From: Pseudarthrobacter chlorophenolicus A6
GTDB lineage: Bacteria; Actinomycetota; Actinomycetes; Actinomycetales; Micrococcaceae
Reading direction: 5' to 3'
DNA: 64,000 nucleotides
Assembly: GCF_000022025.1 (NCBI RefSeq)
Contig: NC_011886.1
Coordinates: 3,947,209-4,011,208, forward strand
The notes beneath the pieces were generated by a model. The model saw only the letters and a list, made by a program, of their open reading frames with translations, was not told the origin of the DNA and searched no databases. Positions within the stretch are counted from its first letter, which is position 1, and the number at the start of each line of letters is the position of its first letter. This document shows, piece after piece, positions 7,814-16,028 of this stretch. The position numbers and the translations under genes were made by a program.

Positions 7814-10536
7814 TGCTGGTTCCCCTCAGCGAGGCCCAGGGCAAACGGCAGCTCCGAGCGTTCAACGATCTTCAATTTGCCGTAGATCTGGTAGAGGTGT
7901 CCCTCCACCGTCCGTACCGACAGATGCAGCCTGGCGGCGATGGCCTTGTTGCTGTGGCCCCTGGCGGCGAGCGTGGCAATCTCCAGTTCCCGTGCGGTGA
8001 TGCGGTCTTCATGCTGTGAGGTGTCCTCAGGGGCACGCATCCTGTGCCGGCAGGTTTCCGCGATCCGCCGGGCCTGCAGGAGCAGGGCGCGGTCTTCCAG
8101 GGCATGCGCGCCGCGGATGACTGCCTCGGCAACATCGAAGGCAAACCGGTCATGCTGCAGGTCCTGGGCGAGCTGGGCCACGGCCACCTGCTGGGCCACG
8201 TCATGGGCGAGTACCGCATTCGCGTAGGCTGCGCACAGTCCGGCGAAGTCGCCGTCGCACCTCAACGCCGTCTCAAGGAGCCGGGGAGCGGCGGCCGTCC
8301 GGCCCAGCCGGACAGCCGAGCCCAGCGCAAGGACCTCAAGTCCGTGGTTGCCCGCCGCATGGTCGTCGTCCGCCAGCCGCATCAGTGCGTCGCTTGCGGC
8401 CTGCGGCCTGTCAACGCCGTCTGCGGCGAGGATGGTGAAATACGCCGTGATCCACTCCATCGGCCGTCCGGGCCGCGCCGGCCCGGGGCTTTTCCGTGCG
8501 AGGTAGCTGGCGGCCCGTTCCGGTTCGCCCTGCAGTGCCGAAGCGTAGGCAGCTGCCGCGGTGGCCACTCCGAGGAGCCCTTCGTCATCGCGCACCCGCA
8601 GCTGCCCAATCAGCGGAACCAAGGATTCCAGGCCTTCATGTGCCCTGCCCTGCAGGCACCGGAGGACGGCCATTGCCAGGTCAAAGGAAGCCGGGAACGG
8701 CTGGCCGGCGGGGAGCGGAGAGTCCCAGTGCGGCTGCAGCATCGATGCCGAATCTTCCCAGCAGCCGGCCAGCAGCAACGCGAACCTCAAGCGCCCCGCG
8801 GCCTGCCACGCCGCAGCTGCGGACACCATCGGATCCCGGCCGTCGGCCAGCAGCTGCCCCGCCATGTCAGCGGCCTCAGCCTGCCGCCCGGTCAGTGCCC
8901 ACGCCTCACACAACAAGCTGCCTGCCATGAAGCGGAATTCCGGTCCGTGGGTTTCAAAGTCCTGCAGCGCATCCTCCAGCAGGGCGGCAGCTTCTGCATG
9001 GCGGCCCAGGTGGCCCGCAACCCGGGCTTCGGCAAGGACCAGCTCCTCCCGCAAGGCCTTTTCAGCGTCCGGCCCGCCGTTCATCCCCTGCGGCAGGCCG
9101 GTGGGAGCAACGTCCCCCGGCATCAGGTCCCCGTCCAGCACCTTCCGGACATGCCGGAGGCGTTCCGCAGCCTGGTCCATGGTTTCCCGGTCCGACTGCA
9201 GGACCGCGGCCTCCGCCAGGTGGAACCGCAGGGCGTCCGCGGAGGCCGGCGGGCCCGTGTCTTGAATGTCCGTGCCCCCACCGGCCTGTTCCCGGTATAG
9301 CCGGAGCACGGAACGGGCTTCGCTGACGGCGCCGAGGGCCGCGAGGGCAGTGGATTCCTCCGCGACCGCCGCGGCGCTGTGCGAATGGCCGGGTACTGAA
9401 CGGACCAGCCGAAGGGCCAGCGGGTAGTCAGCACGGGCGTTGGCGAGCCCGGCGGCATGCAGGGCCTCCGCTTCGGTGAGCGGCGAGCCGCATTCCAGGG
9501 CCCACGCGGCAAGGGCCACCCTGAGCGCCGGGTGCATCAGCGCCGGCTCCACCGCCTCGCAGAACCGTCGCCGCAGATCGCTGCTGCGGCCGGTGGGAAT
9601 GTTGGCGCGGATGACGTCGCACAGCAGCTGGTTCTGCATTCCCACCGTCCTCGGCAGGGAATCGTCCACCACCAGGATCCCGCGTTTTTCCAGGGCGTCG
9701 ACGTCGTCGGGCAGTGCGATGGCCAGCAATGCCTCCAGTGGCACGGTCCCGGCCAGGGACACGATCTCCATCGCCATGCGTTCGCCGGGTCCCAGCTTGC
9801 CCAGCCGGGTGACCACCAGGTCCGTGATGGCTGGGCCGTGGGGTCTGTCCGTCGCGGTGAGGACCCAGACGCCGTCGCGCACCGCGAGGGCCCCGGATTC
9901 AACCAGTTCCCCTGCCAGCATTTTCAGGTAGTGCGGGTTCCCCCCGCTCGCCGTCCAGAACTCGTGCGCTGCGGATGCTGAGATGCGGCCGCCGAGGCTC
10001 GCCTCGAGCCAGGAGATGGCTTCGGGCAGCGGGAGCGGCTCGAGCTCTATCCGCGCAAGGTACCCGTCCGTGCAGAGCCGGGACAGTTCGCTGCCCAGCC
10101 GCTGCGGATCGCTGCACGTCAGGATCAGGCCTGCCGTTCCGTTGCGGGCGAGCTGGGAGATGACCGCCCCCGCGAACTCATCCACGTCCCCCGCGTTTTC
10201 AATCACGAGGTACACGGGTTTGCCCTCCGCCCGTGCGGTGAGCAGCGCCGTCAGGCCGGAGAGGACCAGCGCGGGATGGGACAGGAACTGCGGATCCATG
10301 TCCCGCAGCAGGACGTTCAGAGCACCGTACGGGCTTGTGGTGAGGCCGGCGCTGGCCCGGAGCACCACAATGTAGGCATCATCCCGGATTTCCTTGGTCA
10401 GGAGGCCGGTGAGGTAGCTTTTGCCGCTCCCTGACGCTCCGGTGATGAGAACCCCGGCGCGTGACTCCTCCAGGGCGCGGATGAGGTCCTCTCCGGTGGT
10501 CCTGCCGCCAATCTGCGGCCAGGTCCTTGAGCTCAC
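7810..10536 (-). CDS. LAL-type LuxR transcriptional regulator, upstream member of a tandem pair
   Basis: This 908-residue protein has a P-loop (ITGASGSGKS, near the N-terminus), a degenerate Walker B (VYLVIENAGDVDE), a long alanine-rich helical middle and a C-terminal LuxR helix-turn-helix (ITARELEIATLAARGHSNKA then LSVRTVEGHLYQI). GTG 10536 is chosen because AGGGGG stands 7 bases before it. The frame stays open to 10686, but the extra 50 residues would be Gly/Pro-rich and include a strong hairpin. The pair shares architecture with the downstream gene but differs in sequence, so it is either an old duplication or a functional heteropair. Two GCGAGTACTCGTC repeats lie upstream. Confidence 0.85.
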   Translation of the reverse strand: MSSRTWPQIGGRTTGEDLIRALEESRAGVLITGASGSGKSYLTGLLTKEIRDDAYIVVLRASAGLTTSPYGALNVLLRDMDPQFLSHPALVLSGLTALLTARAEGKPVYLVIENAGDVDEFAGAVISQLARNGTAGLILTCSDPQRLGSELSRLCTDGYLARIELEPLPLPEAISWLEASLGGRISASAAHEFWTASGGNPHYLKMLAGELVESGALAVRDGVWVLTATDRPHGPAITDLVVTRLGKLGPGERMAMEIVSLAGTVPLEALLAIALPDDVDALEKRGILVVDDSLPRTVGMQNQLLCDVIRANIPTGRSSDLRRRFCEAVEPALMHPALRVALAAWALECGSPLTEAEALHAAGLANARADYPLALRLVRSVPGHSHSAAAVAEESTALAALGAVSEARSVLRLYREQAGGGTDIQDTGPPASADALRFHLAEAAVLQSDRETMDQAAERLRHVRKVLDGDLMPGDVAPTGLPQGMNGGPDAEKALREELVLAEARVAGHLGRHAEAAALLEDALQDFETHGPEFRFMAGSLLCEAWALTGRQAEAADMAGQLLADGRDPMVSAAAAWQAAGRLRFALLLAGCWEDSASMLQPHWDSPLPAGQPFPASFDLAMAVLRCLQGRAHEGLESLVPLIGQLRVRDDEGLLGVATAAAAYASALQGEPERAASYLARKSPGPARPGRPMEWITAYFTILAADGVDRPQAASDALMRLADDDHAAGNHGLEVLALGSAVRLGRTAAAPRLLETALRCDGDFAGLCAAYANAVLAHDVAQQVAVAQLAQDLQHDRFAFDVAEAVIRGAHALEDRALLLQARRIAETCRHRMRAPEDTSQHEDRITARELEIATLAARGHSNKAIAARLHLSVRTVEGHLYQIYGKLKIVERSELPFALGLAEGNQQ

Positions 10537-10579
10537 CCCGGTGCCCCCTCTGCTGGTAGACGTCGCGATGCCCGATCCT

Positions 10580-10605
10580 CCGACGCCCCCTTGTCCGGGC
10601 GTCGG
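10580..10605 (-). promoter_or_regulatory. Hairpin in the 5' leader of the LuxR operon
   Basis: CCGACGCCC and GGGCGTCGG form a perfect 9-base stem around an 8-base loop, between the promoter repeats and GTG 10536. No T-run follows. It lies inside any longer reading of the LuxR gene, which supports the later start. It could influence mRNA stability or translation. Confidence 0.45.
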
Positions 10606-10718
10606 CGGATCAGGCTTTCGGGGGCCCCTAATGCGCCAACCGCCACCCTGACCGGGTCCCCGCCAATCAAGTAGTGACAGCCCCAATTAATCAGCTGGGC
10701 TCTTGACAGGCACCAGTA

Positions 10719-10774
10719 GCGAGTACTCGTCTTAGGTACCCCTCCGACTACTCTGCTACTCGCGAGTACTCGTC
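10719..10774. promoter_or_regulatory. Twin palindromic operators upstream of the LuxR operon
   Basis: The 13-mer GCGAGTACTCGTC occurs exactly at 10719-10731 and again at 10762-10774, 43 bases apart, about four helical turns. Each contains the self-complementary core GAGTACTC. The spacing places both on the same face of DNA, as expected for cooperative operators. The right copy overlaps the last codons of the DUF2264 gene. Autoregulation by one of the LuxR proteins is the simplest reading, but it is inference. Confidence 0.5.
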
Positions 10775-12722
10775 AACGTTGAGAGGTTGTCGAGTGGACC
10801 CGGGGGTTCCTACGCAGGATTGAGCTGCCCAAACGCGAAAATACAGCGTCAACGTCGATCGTGGCGCCGTCCGCGAAGGCGAAACGGCCGTTGGCCACAA
10901 AGTGCGCCCCACACGTTCCAGTGGGCGAACCTTCCCCTGAGAGCACGACGACGGCGGCATAGTCCGCGTCGGCCACCGCACCGGCGGTGCCAACCCAGGG
11001 AATGGCCAGGTGCTCCCCCGCCGGGTGCGGCGCCTCGCGGTGCCAGGTGCCGGCGTCGTCAAGGTTCCCGCCCCACCCCACAGGGCGGACCTCGCTGGCC
11101 AGGCCGGCCGCCGTGTCCACCGGCCAGCCGCCAATCCGCAGCCGCGCACCGCTGCCCGCCGCGCTGCGGACCCGCACCAGCCGCAGTTCCACGGCACCGC
11201 GCGTCACTGATACCACCGTCACCTGGGGCCCCGGCGTGGCAGTTCCAGCAGCGCCGCTGCCGTGGTCCGGGCCGCCGTCGGGATCCACCTCGATCCAGTG
11301 CGCGGTAAAGCGCGAGGCCCCCACCTGCACCCCGTCCTGCCGGAATTGGCCCAGGAACTCGAATCCGGTCCGGTGCGTCAGCCGGCCCTCCGCGTCGGCG
11401 AACGTGACGGCGTTGTCCACCGATTCCGCGGCAAGGTCCGGGAACGTGGCAGTGGAATAGCCCAGCCGGGCATAGAGCGGCGAATCGGCTACCCGGACGC
11501 CGGCGTTGGCATGGTCGGTGCCGTGATTGCGGATCCGCACCACACCGTCCGAGACTGTCCCGTCCACCTGCCAGCCCGGCGCCGTGATGAAGCGCTGCGT
11601 GTCGCCGGTTTCCACCGGCAGCGGTTCCTCGACGGCCGTCCACACCGGATGGTGGGCGGGAAGGGCCAGGCCCATCATGCCCTTGGCCGCCCAGTAGGGG
11701 GACCCCGCGCCGGAATAGGACTGTTTCATGCCCGGGAACTCGGAGTGGAAGCCGATGGTCAGCAGCCCGTCGGCGTTGTGGGCGCCGCGGTCCAGGAAGT
11801 ACTTGAGGATGCCGGAGGCTGCCCGCCGGGTCACACCGGGCGTCAACCGTGTGTGCCCCGCGAACTGTCCCGCCCAAAACGGTGCTGCCGCCGCGAAACG
11901 GTAGATCAGGCTGCGGCCCTGGATAAGCGGGGCACCGTCGGCACCCACCAGGTGGACGGCGTCGTCCAGGAAATCGGCCAGCCGTTCGCCGTCCAGCGCG
12001 GCGCGGGCCGTCACCCGGGGGTCCTCCGGCGCCATCAGCTGCAGCAGTTGGGGATAGACCTGGAACGCCCAGCCCACGTAATGGTCGTAGGCGCGCTCAG
12101 GGCCGTCGGCAAACCAGCCGTGGCCCCGGTACAGGGTGTCGTGGATGGCCAGCCCGGCATCGATGTCCGCCTCCGAGTAGCGTCCGCCCACGCCGGCGAG
12201 GAACTTTCCGACGACGATCTGGAACCACACCCAGTTGATGGGCGGGTACGCCTGGCCGATCACGGTTTCAAACCAGGCCACCAGCTGTTCCTGGACGCGC
12301 TGCGGCAGCACGTCCCACAGCACCTCCCGGGTCAGTGCGAGTCCCACGGCCAGCGATGCCGCCTCCACTTTGGCCTGGTCCAGTTCGCCCGGGGTGGGCC
12401 AGCGGTCGGGGTTCGCGGGGTTTGTTCCGGCGTCGAGGCCCTTGGCATACCAGTTAGCCAGCCAACGGGTGCCTTCCGGATCACCTGCGATCCGGAAGGA
12501 GGCCAGCAGGAAGGTCCGGGCAAAGGCCTCCAGCGAATCGCTTTTCCGCCCGTAGGCGCTGGTGGCGCCGGGGAGGTACAGGTTGGCATGGTCTTCCGTG
12601 GCGTGCCGGTGCGCGGACCGCAGCAGGTAGTCGGCGTAGGCGCACCAGTGGTCCCGGGTCAGGCCGGTGTACGGCGAGGCGCTGAAGTCCAGCGGGGGCA
12701 TGGCCAGGGGCGCGGCGCTCAC
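10773..12722 (-). CDS. DUF2264 domain-containing protein (putative polysaccharide-active enzyme)
   Basis: This 649-residue protein has no signal peptide. The N-terminal two thirds match DUF2264, an (alpha/alpha)-barrel family rich in aromatic motifs such as INWVWFQIVVGKFLAG, HGWFADGPERAYDHY and YSGAGSPYWAAKGMMGLALP. A beta-rich C-terminal domain follows. The family is found in carbohydrate utilisation loci and resembles glycosidase/lyase barrels, but I know of no firm activity. The GTG start overlaps the stop of the DeoR/LacI hybrid gene in GTGA, so expression is coupled to it. Cytoplasmic location and the linked transporter suggest it acts on imported oligosaccharide, perhaps an unsaturated product of the heparinase-like enzyme. 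Confidence 0.8.
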   Translation of the reverse strand: MSAAPLAMPPLDFSASPYTGLTRDHWCAYADYLLRSAHRHATEDHANLYLPGATSAYGRKSDSLEAFARTFLLASFRIAGDPEGTRWLANWYAKGLDAGTNPANPDRWPTPGELDQAKVEAASLAVGLALTREVLWDVLPQRVQEQLVAWFETVIGQAYPPINWVWFQIVVGKFLAGVGGRYSEADIDAGLAIHDTLYRGHGWFADGPERAYDHYVGWAFQVYPQLLQLMAPEDPRVTARAALDGERLADFLDDAVHLVGADGAPLIQGRSLIYRFAAAAPFWAGQFAGHTRLTPGVTRRAASGILKYFLDRGAHNADGLLTIGFHSEFPGMKQSYSGAGSPYWAAKGMMGLALPAHHPVWTAVEEPLPVETGDTQRFITAPGWQVDGTVSDGVVRIRNHGTDHANAGVRVADSPLYARLGYSTATFPDLAAESVDNAVTFADAEGRLTHRTGFEFLGQFRQDGVQVGASRFTAHWIEVDPDGGPDHGSGAAGTATPGPQVTVVSVTRGAVELRLVRVRSAAGSGARLRIGGWPVDTAAGLASEVRPVGWGGNLDDAGTWHREAPHPAGEHLAIPWVGTAGAVADADYAAVVVLSGEGSPTGTCGAHFVANGRFAFADGATIDVDAVFSRLGSSILRRNPRVHSTTSQR

Positions 12723-13882
12723 AGGGAGTCCTGCAATACGCCGGCAGCCGGAATCCTTGGCGCCCCGATGGAGGATTCACGCAGGATCAGGTCCGGGTTC
12801 AGCTCGATCCGGTGCACGGGACGCATCCTGCCCTCGGCCAGCCGGGCGGCCATCAGCTGCACCGCCACCTTGCCCACGTACTGTTTTGGCGGCCGGACGG
12901 CGGAGATGGCGGGCTCGGCCAGGTAGGCCACCTCGTCGTCGTACCCCACGATCGCCATGTCCCCCGGAACAGTGAGCCCGCGGTCCACGCAGTGCTGCAC
13001 GAACGCCACCGCCTGGGTGTCCGAATGCACCAGCATCGCCGTGGTGCCGGTCTTCGTGCAGAGTTCCAGCACATGGTCGAAGTGGCTGGCCCGGCCACCG
13101 TTGCCGGGATTGGCGGCACCCTGTTGTGCGGAGTCCTCGTGGACCGAGCCTTCAAGGGGAATCTTCAGTGCGGCCAGGGCCTGGTGCCAGCCGCGGACCA
13201 CGTGAGGGCTGGTGGGACTGGACGAATCGGTCAGGCAGCCGATCCGCCGGTGGCCTTCCTGCCACAGGTGCCGCACGGCCATGCCGGCGCCAAACGCGTG
13301 GTCCGTTGCCACCCATTCGAGGCGGTGCGCGGGAATCTCGGCCGGTGCACGGCGTTCGGCAAGCACCACCGGGATGGGCAGGGCGTTCAGCCAACGGATC
13401 AGTTCGGGCCCGTGGTCACCGCCCATGTCCGGCGCCACGATCAGGCCGTCGATGTTCTGGGTGTCCAGCAGGGCCTGCACCTGCCTGCGGTTGTCCGCGG
13501 CGTCGTAGGCGGACCCGCGCACCACGATTCGCAGGTTTTGCTCCTCCGCCTCGGCCCGCGCACCGCTGATGACCTGCGGCCAGTAGTAGTCCAGCGACGG
13601 CACCACCATGCCGATGGAATAGCTGTGCTGGGCTGCCCGTCCCGCTGCCGAGCGGTCCAGCGGGCTGGGCAGCGTGGCGCCGCCGTGCACGCGGGACACC
13701 AGGCCCCCGTCCGCGAGGAGGTTCACGTCCCGGCGGATGGTCAGTTCGCTGACGCCCAGTTTCGCCGCGATGTCGCGGACGGTGATGGCACCGTGCGCCC
13801 GCAGTTCCTCCATGAGCCGTTCCCGGCGCTGCAGCGAAAACAACGACTTTCCGGTGGATTCGGACGGTTGCTCAGGGCTCAT
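12719..13882 (-). CDS. Hybrid transcriptional regulator: DeoR-type HTH with LacI-type sugar-sensing domain
   Basis: This 387-residue regulator has a DeoR-like winged helix at about residues 20-70 (RRERLMEELRAHGAITVRD, then SELTIRRDVNLL and VHGGA). A periplasmic-binding-protein-like effector domain of the LacI/GalR kind follows (YSIGMVVPSLDYYWPQVISG to the C-terminus). The ATG at 13882 overlaps the heparinase stop in ATGA. A longer open frame upstream is low-complexity antisense of the heparinase gene and is discarded. LacI-like sensors bind a free sugar, so the inducer is probably a breakdown product of the locus substrate. The likely operators are the repeats at 15880-16015. Confidence 0.85.
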   Translation of the reverse strand: MSPEQPSESTGKSLFSLQRRERLMEELRAHGAITVRDIAAKLGVSELTIRRDVNLLADGGLVSRVHGGATLPSPLDRSAAGRAAQHSYSIGMVVPSLDYYWPQVISGARAEAEEQNLRIVVRGSAYDAADNRRQVQALLDTQNIDGLIVAPDMGGDHGPELIRWLNALPIPVVLAERRAPAEIPAHRLEWVATDHAFGAGMAVRHLWQEGHRRIGCLTDSSSPTSPHVVRGWHQALAALKIPLEGSVHEDSAQQGAANPGNGGRASHFDHVLELCTKTGTTAMLVHSDTQAVAFVQHCVDRGLTVPGDMAIVGYDDEVAYLAEPAISAVRPPKQYVGKVAVQLMAARLAEGRMRPVHRIELNPDLILRESSIGAPRIPAAGVLQDSL

Positions 13883-15873
13883 GGTGTTGCCTCCACAGTG
13901 AGGGTGAATGCGCCGGCGGCGCGGAAAGCAGGGGATGGTGCAGCAGGTGCCGTTGTTCGGAAGCGCAGCCGGGTCAGCCGTGGTCCCCACGCGTCGGCGA
14001 GGAGCGGATCGTCCAGCTCCCATTCGTCCACGAGGACGACGACAGCTGCAGGGTCCCAGCGCAGGGCAGCTCCCCGCGGGGTCGCGTTTGCCGCACCAAC
14101 CGCCGGGATGCCGTCCGGACGGACGGTCGCCGTCCCGTCCGGTCCGGGGACCAGGGTTCCGGCCGTCAGGAAGGTGATGTCGATGTCGGACGTTCCGCCT
14201 GCGCCCGGCGCGGGAAGATCCCAGCGGTCGGCGATGGTGATGCGGCCGGGTGCCCGCCGCAGTTCCGCCGTCCGGATCCAAGCCAGGGGTTCGAACCCGT
14301 AGGCCGCTCCCAGCGCGAGCTCCAACTGCGGCCGCTCAGGGGTGGGGGCATTGAGGACGCCGGCCGCGAAGTCCCTGCCGGTTCCCTGTTCAAGGCCGAA
14401 CGGGGCAGGGACGCTATGCCACTTGCTCTGCATCGCGCGGATGCCGTAGCGGTCCGGGCCGAACGTCTGGGCCGTGTAGGTGGGCTGCCCGGCGTCAACC
14501 AGCAGGGGAACCCCGTCCACGGCAACCACTACCGAGCCGACGTCGCGGTGGTTGTGGTGCTCGCCGTTGTGGCCTCCCTTGGCGGCCAGGAACAGCCCCT
14601 GCACCGTTCCCGCGGTTTCCCGGGCCACCATGATCTGGACCGATGGCAGGTAGGTGGCTGCCACCAGCGGAAGGGCGTTGGAAGCGGGTTCCGGGTGTTC
14701 GAGGAGCGCGTGCAGGACCCGGCCGAGACCCGCGGCGGGGTCCGGTGCGCCGGTGGCCATGGCGGCGGCGTGGGCGGCCGCCTCGGGATCACCCAGCCTG
14801 GCCGCCCAGCGGTGCAGCATGTCCCAGGGAAGGGCGGCCGCAGCGCGTGCCGGGCCATCGGCCACGTTGAGGAACCAGGCGCCGCCGATGTGCATGCGGT
14901 GCGGGAAAGCCACCAGTTCGCGGACCACCGGGAGGCCGCCGTCGAGCACGCCGCCTGTGGCCTGTTCCAGCAGGGCCAGCCCCTCCAGCGCCCGCCCGGC
15001 ACCGTTCCACCAGTAGGCGAAGCCTTCGTCGATGGCGCCGTCGGCCGGGATGGAGGCCAGGAAGCGGTCCAGGCCCTCAATGCAGCGGGCCACGGTGTGT
15101 GCCCGGGTGTCCGGGTCATCCACAAGGAACAGTGCCGCGGCGATCAGGTTGGAGTGGATCCAGGGATTCCAGTTGTGGACGTCCCCGTCCAGGCCCAGCC
15201 AGTGCCAGTCCAGCCGGTCGAGGAAAGGCCGGATGACGCGTCCGGCGACCTCCTCGCGGATGCGCCGCCGCAGCCCCGGCGCCCTGTCATCGAGCTGCAG
15301 GCCCAGGACATGGTCCAGCCATGCCAGCTGCGCGGCCACCTCGCCGGCGCCCAGGTCCAGGTACGGAGTGGCCAGGTCCGGAACAACGCAGCCCGTGCGG
15401 CGGAAGACGTCGTCGTGCGCGGCCCAGCTCCACGAGCTCTGCTCGCAGAGGAGGAATGCGCCGTCGATGACCTCGTCCAGCCACGCTTCCGCGTCGACCC
15501 CGTCCGCACCAGGGCTGCCGGGGCCACTGGCCAGTGCCATGACGACGGCGCGGGTTAGCCGCTGCTGGCGTGCAGCCACCAGCCCCTCGTAGGCCGTGCG
15601 GTTCCCGTCCCGGAAGTACCGGGCGTAGTGGGATACCAGGGGCTGGGGCCACGGCGTTCCCCGTTCCTCCTGCGCTTGCCGGGCAACAGGCCCGGGCACA
15701 TGCAGCCCCTCGGCAGGCCACGCCGCGCTGCCCGCTGCGGGGATATCCATGCGCCCCGCATCGCCGGCCAACAAATGAAGGAGCGACGCCGCGGAGGCCT
15801 CGGATCCCCAAGCAGCGGCCAGTGGCGCTGCTGGTGGCTGCAGCGTGGGGTGGGGACCCGAAGGGGACGTCAT
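13879..15873 (-). CDS. Heparinase II/III family protein (putative polysaccharide lyase)
   Basis: This 664-residue protein has an N-terminal (alpha/alpha)-toroid and a C-terminal beta-sheet domain typical of heparinase II/III-like enzymes. The recognisable signature is the His/Asn-rich loop GGHNGEHHNHRDVGS followed by VDGVPLLVDAGQPTYTAQTFG. YWWNGAGRALEGLALLE and HNWNPWIHSN lie in the helical part. Family members cleave uronic-acid-containing polysaccharides by beta-elimination. No secretion signal is visible, so the substrate is probably an imported oligosaccharide. It is the first gene of its operon (heparinase-regulator-DUF2264, each pair overlapping by 4 bases) and diverges from the transporter operon. 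The substrate is unknown. Confidence 0.82.
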   Translation of the reverse strand: MTSPSGPHPTLQPPAAPLAAAWGSEASAASLLHLLAGDAGRMDIPAAGSAAWPAEGLHVPGPVARQAQEERGTPWPQPLVSHYARYFRDGNRTAYEGLVAARQQRLTRAVVMALASGPGSPGADGVDAEAWLDEVIDGAFLLCEQSSWSWAAHDDVFRRTGCVVPDLATPYLDLGAGEVAAQLAWLDHVLGLQLDDRAPGLRRRIREEVAGRVIRPFLDRLDWHWLGLDGDVHNWNPWIHSNLIAAALFLVDDPDTRAHTVARCIEGLDRFLASIPADGAIDEGFAYWWNGAGRALEGLALLEQATGGVLDGGLPVVRELVAFPHRMHIGGAWFLNVADGPARAAAALPWDMLHRWAARLGDPEAAAHAAAMATGAPDPAAGLGRVLHALLEHPEPASNALPLVAATYLPSVQIMVARETAGTVQGLFLAAKGGHNGEHHNHRDVGSVVVAVDGVPLLVDAGQPTYTAQTFGPDRYGIRAMQSKWHSVPAPFGLEQGTGRDFAAGVLNAPTPERPQLELALGAAYGFEPLAWIRTAELRRAPGRITIADRWDLPAPGAGGTSDIDITFLTAGTLVPGPDGTATVRPDGIPAVGAANATPRGAALRWDPAAVVVLVDEWELDDPLLADAWGPRLTRLRFRTTAPAAPSPAFRAAGAFTLTVEATP

Positions 15874-15879
15874 CTTCTA

Positions 15880-16015
15880 CTCTCATGTTCGAATGCGATC
15901 GTTTTAGATCGAACCTGAATAACTTGGTTGTTCTATCTTGTTCATGAGTATCTACTGATTGTTAGATGTGATGCAAGACATGAATTGCGGATGTGAGCGC
16001 AAACGAACATGAGAG
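15880..16015. promoter_or_regulatory. Divergent control region with matched 12-mer operators
   Basis: CTCTCATGTTCG (15880-15891) and CGAACATGAGAG (16004-16015) are exact reverse complements, so both flanking genes carry CGAACATGAGAG in the same orientation just before their start. The minus gene ATG is at 15873 and the plus gene ATG at 16029. A second palindrome, GTTCGA(15887-15892)/TCGAAC(15909-15914), overlaps the left copy and encloses two GATCG repeats. The stretch is much richer in A+T than its surroundings. These are good candidates for operators of the hybrid regulator. Confidence 0.6.
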
Positions 16016-16028
16016 AAGGGAGGCCCGG

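Noticed and set aside
13883..14281. N-terminal extension of the DeoR/LacI regulator
   Set aside because: The extra residues are Arg/Gly/Pro-rich antisense-like sequence inside the heparinase gene. The ATG at 13882 with a 4-base overlap starts right before the HTH.
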